Assembly: GCF_040115645.1 (NCBI RefSeq)
Contig: NC_089555.1
Span: 1,178,001-1,242,000 of the forward strand
From: Euwallacea fornicatus
Taxonomy: Eukaryota > Arthropoda > Insecta > Coleoptera > Curculionidae
Length of the DNA: 64,000 nt
Reading direction: 5' to 3'
The position numbers and the translations under genes were made by a program. The notes beneath the pieces are model-generated. The model was given only the letters and a program-made list of their open reading frames with translations. It ran no database searches and was not told the DNA's origin. Positions 10,771 through 24,000 of the stretch are shown here, in pieces; positions within the stretch are counted from its first letter, which is position 1; each line of letters starts with the position of its first letter.

Positions 10771-12022
10771 TTGAATCTGAACAATATGGAATATATCGCT
10801 ATAAAACTTGATTTTTGTTAATAAAAAAACACAAAATTATCTAAAATGAGATATTAACTTCCAAACGATCCACGTTCACAATCGCCATATGCACCATAGC
10901 AATAGCAACAGCGCAATAGCAATCTAAAGCAGCGAAGCAGAAAGGCAACAACGCACCGTCCTGCTTTTCTTAACGCATAAACAAATAACTTAATCTTAAT
11001 GTTTTTAACGTGAATTTTCGTACTTAAGTTTTAAAGTAATATACAGGGTGCCTCCTAAACATAACTTTCTGATATGCTCTGCGTTTTTATTACCTTTACG
11101 AATACTTTATTCTTTTATGTTTTTGGAGTAAATGTGTTGCTTCAAATCTTTTTGACATTTCTAAGTAACACTTTATCTAAATTTTCCAATTTGAGCCTAA
11201 ATTTTAATGCATAACCGTTATTTTAAGTTTGTTGCGCTTTTAGGACAAATTGTCATGAATTTAGCGACCTTGACTGGTCAAAAAATGTCATTGGTTTATT
11301 GCATTAGATACAGTTCTTGTCCTTACTTTCCCATTTTGATATATAATCGGGCCCCGGATACTGATGTGAGAATGAAAATGATATTTTTTGATCAATCAAC
11401 ATCGCCAATTGAATTGTTTGATCAATTAATGTCCCTAAGAACGTAATTCCCACTTTCACATATTCCTATAGAATCAATTCCAAGGAGCCTAATTCTATAG
11501 CAACATGCGAGAGTGAGAATGGGTCCAATGACATTTCTTTCAAATTTCAGGGGAATCAGGGGCCCCGAGCTCTGACAATGAGAAAAACCGTGTAAAGCGT
11601 TGTGCCATGGTTGCCATAGCTTCGACTCGTTGCAATATAATTGTTCAAACTCGAATTAATCCTTTAAAATGATAACAAAACTGTATAGGATTTAAAGAAT
11701 ATAATAATAAGTCATGCAAAAATAACCAATCCTATTATAAATTGAATCAAGAAGTTAAATGAATGAAATAAATTTCTTCAGATTCTTAACAATGGCATCG
11801 TCGCAAAAAATTTCTAAATCGCGTATGCGTGTAACTGCTCCACCGGTTGGGCCTGCGCATTTTTTGAGGAATTTGTTGATTTTATTTTAGCCCGTCGTTT
11901 GTGTTAAAAACTTTTTAAGGCCCAAGTGCCGTATTCCCTGAATTCCCTCCAAGTGTAGTGATCTCTAAAGGGTCACTGGTCGGATTTGTCGTCTAAAAGA
12001 ATAGTCGCGCCGTCCGGGTGCC

Positions 12023-15000
12023 ATGGAGGGCGATAAAAGCTCAGACATGGAGAAGGAGTTAACCTCAACCAGCAGTTCGGTAATGGACAATCTTCAGTTA
12101 AAAAGCGACGATGAAAAAGCCGGGGATAAAAGCGATTCAAACGATACTCTGCCCACCTCGTCTACGGACGCGAACACATCCAGCAAATGCACCAATTTAG
12201 GTAAGAATGGTGGTTAAATGAGTGCCCATTTTTTCATTAATAGCTTGGCGTCAGGTCTTTTGAACTTGAATGACCCTATACAGTAAACAAGAAATCACCC
12301 TGAGTTTCTTTAAAGAACAGTTCAATCGGTACCCTTAATGTTCAAGTGCAACCTTGTAAAATATTCCATTCAAACTTAGTGATCTTTTTCTAATAAAGGT
12401 AAAATAATGGCGGAGGCGCCAAAGAGAGTAACTGCGGTCTTCAAAGTCCAAGTTACTGTCTCTGGCTGAAGGTTGCTGGCTGTTACAAATGGGAATAATG
12501 AATAACTTACAACACAATATATATTCTAACTTGTAGCACTTTCATTTAGGAATATTAGTGTCAAAATAATGCATTCTGATTCATATTAATTAAATGTCAA
12601 TTAAATAGTAAGGCAATGTAGAATTACTGAGTGTTATTACTTCCTTACATACAATAAACCATCTCATGCATATGGACAACATGAAATGCTATGGATTAAC
12701 TAAGATGCAATTACAAAAACTGTTGAAAATGAGTAAAATATCTTCAAAGATATTAATGGAATTTGATATGGATGAATATCAGATGGCCATTACCCAAAAA
12801 GCCAAAAGGGCATCAAAAAATGTTCTCAGTTTAAATGCTAGATACAATAAATATATGTGAGACATATTATTATTGAGAATTAGACCAAAGCCTGGAAAAA
12901 GAAAGAAAGGGTTATATGGCCATTTTATCAGAGATCCATAGTGTCCCATTTCATTCAATTTTATTGCGTGTTTATTTTCATAAATTGGACAATATTTCTA
13001 TACTTTCATTAAGTGTCAAGGATTAATTGCTAGATAAAGCATTATTAAGCTATCCACTACCTAATCCACCATTTTTCACCAATGGAAAAATAAAGAAATG
13101 TTTGTACTGTATATAAATTAAGATTACCAATTCAAGATCACGATGTAAAAATAGGTAAAATGAACAAGCCTTTTGAGCTTGCAAATATTCTAAATCTCTG
13201 CAAATGGAAACTATGGGGCATAAATCATAACAAGGTCTGTGCTGATAGGTAAAGAATGATATATAAGAAGAAACAATATTTTAAATTATGTTTTTTTATA
13301 TTGTTATTTATTGTAGTTGATATACTGAAGAATGTCAAATTAAATGTTTAATTATTTCTTGTCATTGAAAGGTATACAGAGCTTTAAGCTGGGTGGATTA
13401 TATTCTTTTGAAATACCAACTATTAAATTTTCATAATGGCAGATAATGATTAAGGGTAAATAAACTTCAAACTGCAAGCAACTTGATTTTTAGTCTCAGA
13501 AGACTCAATCAGTAGCACTTCATGTGACATGGATCCAACAAAATTAAATACCAGTATAACTGAGACATCAGACAAGAGTTCCTCCACTTTTGATACAGAT
13601 GCTGAGCTTCTAGGAATGTCTATGATGGCAGGCTCACATGAGAAGATTGAAGAAAATGTTGACGATTTAGTTAATGATCTTGAGACATTATTAGGAGAAT
13701 CTACAGATTCATTTAATGTCCCTGTTAAATCTCCTGTTGCAAACGAGCCAAAGACTGAGGGTAAGAATACTGTAGAACAAAAGACTTTTTTTATAATTTT
13801 GTTTAGTTTCTTCAGCCATTGAAGATGTGATACCCACTGAAAACATTGAAAGTGAAGTCTCAAGTAATACAGTTAATGTAACAGAAAAATCTGTGGTTTT
13901 AGCAATAGAGGATACTGATAGTGAAGTTAAGGAAGGTTCAATACATTCAATAAATGCCGAGGTTACAGTTGAGTCTGAAGCTATAGTTGAAAATTCTAAA
14001 GCTGATTTTTCAAAACCTGAAGATGCATTTGCACTTGCTGAACCCCAAAATGATAGTTCCAATTCACAAGATAAACCAGAAATATCAGCATTAGAAGACC
14101 CCTATCAAAAGATAAAGGAAAGTAAAGAGGCACTTCAAGACACAGCTAATTCTGTAATAGAAGAACCTGTCGAGACAATTGAGGTTAAAACTATATCTGA
14201 GGAATTAACTTCAAATATTCAAATTAATGTGCATGCTCTCCAAGGGAATGAAAATGTTCCCATTGACAAAAATGATGATACAATAGTTGAGCCCACAAAA
14301 GAGATTCAAGCAGATATGGCAGCTGAAGAAGAAACTACAAAAACCAATGTTTTGTTGTCTGAAGAATTGAGCAATGATTCTCAGAAACAAAGCAATCTTG
14401 ATAAGCATATTCAGGAAGAGGCATTTCAATTTGAAATTCCTAATTCCATTGACAGCTGTGTCAAATCTGAAGTCCAGGAGGTTGTTTCATCTTTAGAAGA
14501 AGACCAAAATGAAGCTTTAGAAAGTACAAAAGAACCTATTACTGATTTGTCTTTTAAAGATGAAACTCTTCTACAAACTGCTGCTCAGAAGGAGATTCAC
14601 ATTGAAACAGGTGGTTCTAACTTAGGAATTGAATGTAATGCTGCAGCAGACACACAAGAAACAATTGAAGAAAGTGATACTTCTATGGAAGAAATTGTTC
14701 CAGAAGAATCTGTGTCAGCAATTGAAGAGTCAAAGGAAGAACCCTTAATTGAAAACACAGCAGTTTCAGAAATGGAAATCACTGAGGTGCCTCAACAAGC
14801 AACAATTTTAGAATTAAAAAACACTGAATTACTGGAAGAAACCACAACTTCAGAAGTGGAAATTACTGAATTGCCTGAAACCGCACCTGTAACAGAAGAA
14901 GAAATTCAGGTCACCCCAGTTGTGATGGAACTTGAAGATGAAAAAAAACAAAGAGAATCTGTGGAAAAAGTTCCAGAGGATCATATTAAAGAAATTACCG

Positions 15001-18000
15001 AAGATGAGATTATCAAAGATCATTTAGCAGAAACTAAAGTGGTGCCAGTAATAGAAACTGCACAACTGACAAATGAAGATGTTGAAATACCTTCTCTTAA
15101 AAGTGACAACTTGGTGACGGTAGATGAAAATGTTGCCGTTGAGGTTACAGAACCTAATGTTAGCCAAACTAATAATATTGAAGGTAAAATCACTGAAAGT
15201 CTTCCTAATGAACCACCCTCTGATATTGCCCATTTCGAACCCTTAGAGTCAACTGAGGCATTGCCTAAGGAAATTGATGCTGTTATTGAAAATCAAGCAA
15301 CAGAAGGCTTAGAAATATCATCAGAACTTAGGAAAGACGGTCTTCCAGAAATGATTGTTCGAAGGAAAACAGTGGAGCAAGATTTAGAGAAAGTGGTGTG
15401 TTTAAGTGAAGAGTCATCAGACTCTGATATTTCTGAAGCAGTAACCGTACCTATAGTACCATCACAATCTGAAGAACAGTCAGAGTTAATCAATATACCT
15501 GAAGAAATTAGTGAACTCCCAGATTTGGCATCAGCAGAAGATCAAAACTTACCTGTAGTTATAATGGATGAAATACTCCCTATTCCACCATCAGAACCTT
15601 CCTCAAATCTGGAAACAATGTTGGCAGTAGCGTCATTACAGAATGAGACTACACCAGTGTCAGAAGAAAGACGCCTAAGTGAGAAGGAAATTCGAGATAT
15701 GGAAGCCTTAAGAATGGCGGTAGCAAGTATAACTGATAGTACTCAAAGCAATTATGATGATGGTTTTATGGAAGTATCTATGGAAGGAACTTCAAATGCG
15801 GTTGTTGAGGATGTTACCGAGACGAGTGAAAATGTACAAATCCCTGATAATTTGCCTTCTGAAGTTGAAAGCGTTCCAGTCCTAGAAAGTGAAGTTGCAG
15901 AACAACAAGTGACACTAAAAGAAAGTGATGATAAGTCACATATCGAGAGTACTGTGAATGTGCCTGACGCTTTCGATATTGAAAATGTTGGAACGTCTAG
16001 CGAGGAAATTAAAGAAATTGTACCTGAAGATGGCGGAATGGCAGTTCCTGAAGTTGTGCCTATACTAGAACTCACTGCATTTGAGACATTAACTAAAAAT
16101 CTAGGAAGTGATAAAGGTTCCATAGAGATATTAAATAAAATTCCTGAAATAGTACAGGTACAAGGTGGTGAGAAAGTTGAAAATAACTCATCTGAGGAAA
16201 CTTTAAGTAAATGTGAGGAAGAAGTTGTGGAACCTGAAGCAGAACAGATAAATACGGATACAAAAGTTATGAGTGATGTTCAAGACATAGCAGAAACAAA
16301 TAAATTTAAAGCCACAAATGAAGGTATTTCTGTTGAGGATGATATTCATGAAAGAGAAAATGTGAATCCTGAATTAGAGAAGAGTGATGATATGGTTGTA
16401 GCAGTTGACAATGTTGGAAACACTGAACCAATACAATCAGAAAAAAATTGTGTGTCACCAATAGAGGAAATTAAAGAAGAAATTCAAGTACCTGAAGAAA
16501 AACCATTACGAGGCAGAACAAGGTAAACATTTAAATCTTGATGTTGTTTCGTATCATATATAATGTGGTTTTTCAGGAGGGGAAATAATAAAGTCAGTGA
16601 ACCTCTGACAATAAATATTGAGGAGACTGAAAGGAGAGAAAGAATATATAGTCCAAAATTACCAATAAAAGCAGTGAAAAATCCTGAAGAAGATGTAGGT
16701 ATTAATACTGGTTCTGAGGCTGAGGTAAGTTTGAGTTTTCTCTAATATGTAAGTTACAGAACCAAGTTTTTGTTCTTTGCAGCTCAACAAGGGCAGTTTA
16801 AAAATGACAATTACAAAACAAGCAGACAAAATGCATTCCATTCTGAAAGTATATAACCCTGACGAGGAATCTGAGCCATTGGACATGCCAGAGGAACCAA
16901 TTCGAAAACTGATAATCAAACCGAAAATGCAACAAATTGAGCAACAACACAGTCCTAAAATTGGGACTCGCAGCTCCAAAACTTATTCTCCTACAAGTCC
17001 CAGATGCAGCAGCCCTAGGGTGACAATAAAACCAGTCACAAAACCTGTTGAAACAAAGGCAGAGACGCTAGGGTCATTGAAAATCACTTTCAAGCCCGTA
17101 GTGAAACCGGAGGAAAGTGTGAAGAAGCATAGTCCAAAGGTAAATTATTTGTTTATATGCAAAAATTACCGGTGATTCATTGATTTTACATATGTTGCAG
17201 TTGTCTAGGGATGCTGAAAAGAACCACAATCCTAAAATTATCATTAAACCGATTCCAAAGCCTGTAGAAATGGAGAGGGAAGAATCGGTCACCCCGAAAG
17301 TCACCATTAAACCGATAAAACGCCACACTGAAGAGGCGGAAGAGACTGAGCAGGAGAAATCTAGTCCTAAAATCACTATTAAGCCTGTTGTGAGTTTGTT
17401 TATATGCAAATTTATTTCTTTTATCATAATGTTTACTTAGGTTAAACCTCAGGAAAATGACGCTGAACCGGCAGCGCCAAAACTGAAAATTAAACCTTTG
17501 AAGAAACATGAAGAGGAGCTGGCCATGCAGTTAGAAAGAGAGCAGAACAGCACTAAGATACATATAAAGCCGGTGGTTAAACCTGCTGAACCGGAACCGG
17601 AAAATTTAGAGGAAGTGAAGGAAAGAATTGTGTTAAAAATAAACAAAGGTTTTTATTCAGAGAAAATTCCTTAAAAGGTATTGCAATGCTATGATTGCAG
17701 GAAGCCTGCCTTCTCCAATTAAAGAGTCAAAGAAGAGGGAGTACCCGGAAGAGGAAAAGGTGGAAAAAGTGGCCATCAAGCTGAAGTTTTCCACTACTGG
17801 AGGTCAGACTCATATAGTGCAAGAAGGGGAAGAAAGTAATAAAAGACAAAGGAAGGATAGTGGTCACTTTAGTGGAGCAGGTGAGTGATTTGTATGTTTT
17901 TTAGACAATTAAAACTGTTGTGCAGTTAAAAAAGACTTGGAGGAGGCGTCTCTGAAAAGGCCACTCGAGGACAAAATTCCGGAAAAGAACAAAAGGCTAC

Positions 18001-21000
18001 GAAACGCGGCTAGTCCAGATAAAATCAATGCAGATTTGAATAAGCCTGATAGTGTTGAAACGAACGTGAAGTAAGTAAAAATTAATTTGAAATTTAGAAG
18101 GAAATCAAACAAACTCTTTTATATTTTGCAGATCTCATCAAGAACCTCCGCAAGCCATCTCCAAGATTGCAGATTTAGCCTCGGAAACAACCCATATCGT
18201 CGCCTCTCCAGTGCTAACAGTAGGCGTAGCCACACCAGTTAGTACTATCCCCAAGAGACGAGGACGTCCGCCAAAAGGAAAAAACACCAATAAGCTTACC
18301 CCCTTACCGCCCCCACCACAAACTACCCCTTCAAGGGTGGAACTAACTCCCACAGTTCCAGAAGCTACGCCTGCGACATCGGCCAGTGGACGACCGAAGA
18401 GAAGTTGCAGAGGTAATTTAATTATCTTTAAAAATTTCATTATACGAATGGTTCATTCTTTTGTTTGCTTCAGGCCTAAATGTGATGGCAACTTTGGGTA
18501 TCAAGCCCAGAAAGTCTAGAGCTCGCGGTCGAGGTAGTAGAGTAAATATGGGCGACCGAGGACCGCCGCCAATGCATGTAGCACCACCTGAGGAACTCGC
18601 GGATATTCATGTTGAAGAGATCGTCAGGCCCGAAAAGGTGAGTGTTTGTTTATTAGTTTATTGTTGTTATATTAATCCGGGAGCGGTAGAGAGGTTCCTT
18701 GGGGTCTGGTGTTTGTTGGTTACAGAAATTTGAGACAAAAAATTAGTGTGGTGCGGTTTTTGAAAGACACCGCAACATATTTCATGTCCAATTGTATAGT
18801 GAAGGGACTTTGCGGCCATTTCGCTATAATTCTAGTATAATAAAACATGAGTTCATAATTCTAATAGAATAGAGCGAGTAATATGTGTGTTTACTGTGGA
18901 GCCGATAAACTACCACGCAGTAGGTATTTTGCAGGTATTTAAAAGTTAAATTGTTAGTAGATTGTCATGCGTACATAATTTTTTATTCGACTCATTCGTT
19001 TAAGGAATCGCTCGCAAGCTTGCTCTATCTATCTCGCTAGGATATCGTTTTATGTATGAATTCACCCCATAATCGTGTTAAGGACATATTAATACAGTGT
19101 ACATGGAACGATATAGGTCCCAAAACTAAGCCCTGTGAAATCCCCTAAATTCAAATTTTCACTTATTGAGTAAGTGAGAAAGTGTTGTAAAGATCTGTCC
19201 ATTTTAAGATCACAAACTTGTTGGTTACAATTTTTCTTCTCTCCACATCCCTTGTAGATAATTCGTCATCTGAACAATCTATTTTGTGTTTGTTATTCTC
19301 TATGATACGATGTCAAATAAACAATAAAAATCAGGCCTTGATAGATCTGATTTAATTTTTATCGAAGGAGGAATTTTGTACAAGTGGCTTTGATTAACCT
19401 AGGAGGAGAGCTGTGTTTTGTTCGCATTGTTGTGAATTTTTGGTACTTTTTCTGAGAGATAGAAAATGAAATCAGACTTCGGGGGACCAGATTTGTCTTT
19501 GAGAGAAAGGTGCACTTTATTGAGAATTTTCTTCAGAGGCTTTTTTCAGAAAAATGAAGAAGGAATGAAGTTTCAAGGGATGGGAGGGAATAAGGTATGT
19601 TTTTTAGATACACTTTGTACTAAGCTTTTATGACTTTATCTGAAAAATTAGCTACGTTCATACAGTTTATTCTTTGGAAGGAAAAATTTAATTTGGTAAA
19701 AGTGTCTGTGAAAAAAATGGAAAAAAAATCAAGAGGTTTAGCAATTCGATGCTTTCAGTCCACGTCTCGTCCAAACTATTCTTCTAAAATTCTTATGTAA
19801 AAAACACCATACCCCTGCCTCAACAACTTACCAACGAATTTGGCAACTTATCGGGTGTTTTTTTATTTCCTCCGCAGGCCAAAAAGAAAAAGAGAAAAAG
19901 TAGCAAGAGATCGAAATAGTCGTGAATTTGACGCGATTTATTTTGCATCATTTTGGTACTTCCTTCCCCACCGAGAACTTTTTGTTGATGTTTTTATAGT
20001 GATTTACGCTAAAAGAGTATAACTGTTATTTTATATTCGGTTAGTTTTTCTAAATAATGCTGTTCAAAATAAGTTTATGGGGTTTCTGTTATCCTCGATT
20101 TCTTACGATTTGTGAATATATATTTAATCTGAGAGGCGTAACAGAAGTCCGGTATTGACTTAGATTTTTTATGTATTACTCTTAGGTTCTTAAGTTGTAT
20201 ATGGGCTGTTTGAGGGAAAAGTGGTGGAAGTGAATTTTTGAACATTTAAATTTGGCTTTTTGAGTGGTTAAAAATAGATCGAGAGCTGTAGAGTGTAATT
20301 CTCAAAGGAATAGAGTGAGATTGTACATGTTGTGGCTTTGCTTAACATTGTTCCCTCACAAAAGCAAATGTTCCGACAACATTGTACCACTTTTCCTCTG
20401 AACAATCATTATAATGTTGGAATGCGTGTGTTGTGGGCTAAGGTTTACACAGTATCTGTTTTTTATTATAAATTGTCATTTCTTATTGTCACAGATTGTT
20501 TGGTTTTAGCCTGCCAAATTGTTAAAAATGTGCAAAGTACTGAAAAAAAAATATGAGAAACACTTCCTAAGAATCTCATTTTAGCTTTTTAACCCCCCAC
20601 CCCCCCGTAGTTTGTATGATATATGTATATGGACATTCCGCGAGTTTAAAGCAAACATTTACATAACATTTTACAAAATATTTTAGAGACAACTAGAAAG
20701 TTGAGTTTTAATATTTGTAGGCACTGATGAACCAAATGTATTCTACATTTCGTTTCAAAACAGACGCACGACGAGGTTTTTCATTCTGTGTTGCAAATTC
20801 GTATTTTTCTACTTCTAATAAATGTTCTTAATGCAGAAGACGAATTTTTATTGGGAATCTCCGTTTTGTAATATCGACGCAGCAGGGAACTTGAAACGGT
20901 CGGCGCAACACATTCGGAATATACATGCATACTCATTCCATATCTAAGCTAAAAATAACGACTAATAATTCACCTGCTTGTGCCTTCAGAAAGAATATTT

Positions 21001-24000
21001 TCGTTCTATTTTAGCCGGTTCTCTGTAAGTAGAAGTTTCGACATCATGGGCATACACAACTCCCCTTTACCAGTTCTCGCTAAGGCAAAGTAGTAAGCAA
21101 CGTGATTCTTGCATCGGCCCCAAATGGGCTCAGCGTAGCTATTGCGTGATGTATCCAAATATATTTGCTCGAATTCAACGAACTGATCGCAGGAATTATT
21201 AGTAATACTCGTCAGGCAGTTGAACATAATATGAATTTGAAGCGTGCACCGCACGGACCAGCCACATATTTGAGCAACATTTCCTGATAATCATAAAAAA
21301 TACATATTCAGTTTGATACCATTTCGGTCGTCTCTGTTCGTTCGATGTAGCTTTCGCATTAATTCTTTAAACTCCTGTAAGCCCGAGCGTTCGCTTTGAA
21401 TCAGTAACCTTGTACCGTATGTAAGTATTGTTTCTACAACGTTTTCGTGGGATTTAATTATTAGACTAACGTAAATTTAAATATGTATCTGATTAAACGT
21501 ATCGACGAGATTAAACTAAATTGTTTTCTGCGTTGAAATGTTTATCGCTGCAGTAATTGTTACGTCATCAATTGGCGACTTAGTCATATTAGTCGCTATA
21601 TGTAAACACCTCGCATTTTGAACTCTAAATATATTCACGACGAATTGCAAAAATTGGTACTGACTATATGTAAGTAAGAGACATAGCATAGATGCAGAAT
21701 CTATGCTATGTTCAAAATTAAGCTCCAAGAACAGCTCTAAAGAGTTGGCCACAAATATGAGCGGACCATCTCCTTGCAACTTCAAGACCTCTGTATTCGC
21801 TCCCGCGCAGTAAATCGTTGTTAGCAATAATCCACTCATGTTTGTGAACAGCTCTTTAACTAATAAAACTCATTTCTGTTGCAGGAGGACAAGGGGAAGG
21901 CTAAGCAACCGCTGAAAACTAACGAGGATGTCGTGCAGCAGCTGCCGCCTCATGTAGAAAAACTACCGGTAAGCAAGGTAAATTTAGGGCCAAAAAGGGG
22001 GTCGGTGAGAGGTTGGATTGCTCTCAGGAGGAGGCATCGGTGCCGCAGCAGAAGTTAGTAGAAGAGGAGGTGATAAAACTCGCTCAGCAAATTGTCACTA
22101 AGGACGAGTCGTCTGCAGAGCTTACGAAGAGAACTCCTAGGAAACTCGAAGTCACCACGAGGAGACAAAAGGCACAACAACAGAGGGAGGTAGAGCGGAT
22201 CGTTGAAAAATCCCCGGAGAAAGTTGCCGAAGAGGTGAAGAAGGCGGCCCAAATTAGGAGCAACCCCAAACGAGCCAGTCAAGCCAGCGACAATGAGCCT
22301 GCGTCCCCTGCTTCAAGCACCGCTTCCAGTGTTACTATTGTCGAGGTAACTGGACCTAGCCCGAAAAAAAACAGTCCAGGGAAAAGAGCCCTTGAAAAGG
22401 CCGATGACACTGGCGTTGAGGCCAAGAAGTCTAAGGTAAAATTTTCTGTTGACAAGGCGGGAATAGAAGAAGTTTTGTTATAGATAGAGAAAACTGATAG
22501 TTCGCAAGCCCAATCAAAAGACGCCGATTCTGTGTCAAAATTGCCCTCAAGCAAAACCGTAGATCCGGAAATAATAGTAATCGACGACGACGACAAAGAG
22601 TCTGACGAAGAGGAGGAAGAGGAGGAGGAGGAGGAGGAGTCAGAGGGAGACAGCGAATCGGAAAAAAGGAGAGAATACGTCTTGCAGAGGAAACAAGAGG
22701 CAATTAAAAAGTGCCGTGCGAAACGTATGGAAAAGCTGGCGCGAGCGGCTGAAGTAAAGAAAAAGCGACAAGAACAGGCAGCTCAACAGAGGGAAGCGAG
22801 GAAAGCTGCAGAAGAAGCCGAGAAGGCCGCTTCAGAGAAATCTAGAGCTACAAGGAGGTCCGCAAACGTGCCATTATTTTTAGAAATTTCAAAGTTTTAA
22901 TTTAGGTATGGACGATATGGAGTGCCGAAACCTCAGATATCTCTTATCGATGCACCGGTGCAAGAATTAGAGGGCACAGTAAAGGGCCTGACGGGTTTGT
23001 TTAGTCCTGGAAAAGTAGGAGTAAATATTAGACAGCCGATTGCAGTGGAAGATGATAATTCCGAGAAAGATAAACCAGAGGTAAGTTTTGATAATTTTTG
23101 AGATTTCGATGATGTTAGGTTTGAATTGCAGCAGCTCACGCAGATAAAATCATCTGCTCAGCCATCAGAATCAATGGTGGTGGATCCACTGGAAGAAACA
23201 GCGGTGAAATCGGTGGGAAGCGAGGATGTGGTGATGCTAGACGAAGACACAAGGATGAGTGCCGATTTCCGAAGTAAGTAATAATCAGATGATTGAATCC
23301 CGACTTCTCGATTCTTCTAATATATATTTTTTAAATCTTAAACCCCGCATTTCGGTGGCTTCTGTCTCATTTTAAAAATTTGGGCCTTACAGGTTCAAGA
23401 TCTCACACGCCTGCCAAACAAACAATCCCCGCCCCAGATATCCTAGTGGAAGATTCACAGGGTAGCGTAGGCACAGAAGGAGGCAAATCCCGCACCAAAA
23501 CACCAAAAATGGAAGTTTTCCAGGACCTCGAATCAGTATTTACTGCAGATCAACTGGCCGAGTACTCGTGGAATGGCCAAGGTCCCTTCATGCTGCAAGA
23601 GCAGGTCACCCATTTTCTAGGCATAAAATCATTCAAGAGAAAGTACCCCAACGTGACCAGGCGTACAGTGGATATGCAGGAACGCGATTTTCTCAAGGAA
23701 AATAACCAGGTGACGGAGCGCCAGTGCGATTTGGGCTTGACCGCAGTTCTAGCTCAGGATATCTTGGATATAATGTATACGGACTTTCAAGATAAGTATG
23801 AAGAATACTGTAGGGCGCAAAGGGAGCGACAAGCCCGCGAATTGGCGAGTAAACAGCGAGCTTTGAATCAAGTTTCTCAAAAACCTGGCTTTGATAAGAT
23901 GGACCTTATGGAGCAGGCGGTGCAGTCGGTGTCGTCTTGGAATCAACAATTCAATAAAGTGAGTTTACATCGGTTTTTGTAGTCTTCAAAGCTTATAACA

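Larger units (their letters stand above)
8004..12022. other. long eIF5 5' intron region and SAYP upstream DNA
   Basis: Apart from the candidate leader exons, the GC-rich block and the hairpin, I see no protein gene here. At 11042-11050 a TACAGGGTG motif resembles transposon termini found elsewhere in the window. The SAYP leader and promoter must lie in the last few hundred bases before 12023. Short open frames are scattered and look random. Confidence 0.4.
18638..21884 (+). other. large intron 11 of the SAYP gene
   Basis: At 3.2 kb this is by far the longest intron of the gene. It contains the alternative terminal exon at 19878-19919 and, on the opposite strand at 21006-21839, a candidate nested gene. 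The rest is AT-rich with no recognised element. Confidence 0.65.

Noticed and set aside
12666..12860. 64-codon frame in SAYP intron 1 as an extra exon
   Set aside because: Lys/Met-rich, AT-biased, no acceptor/donor pair in phase, and exon 1 to 13494 already joins perfectly.
21969..22012. Frame read through 21969-22012 without an intron in SAYP
   Set aside because: Reading through hits a stop near 22060; a normal 59-bp intron 21969-22027 ending CTCTCAG restores the frame.
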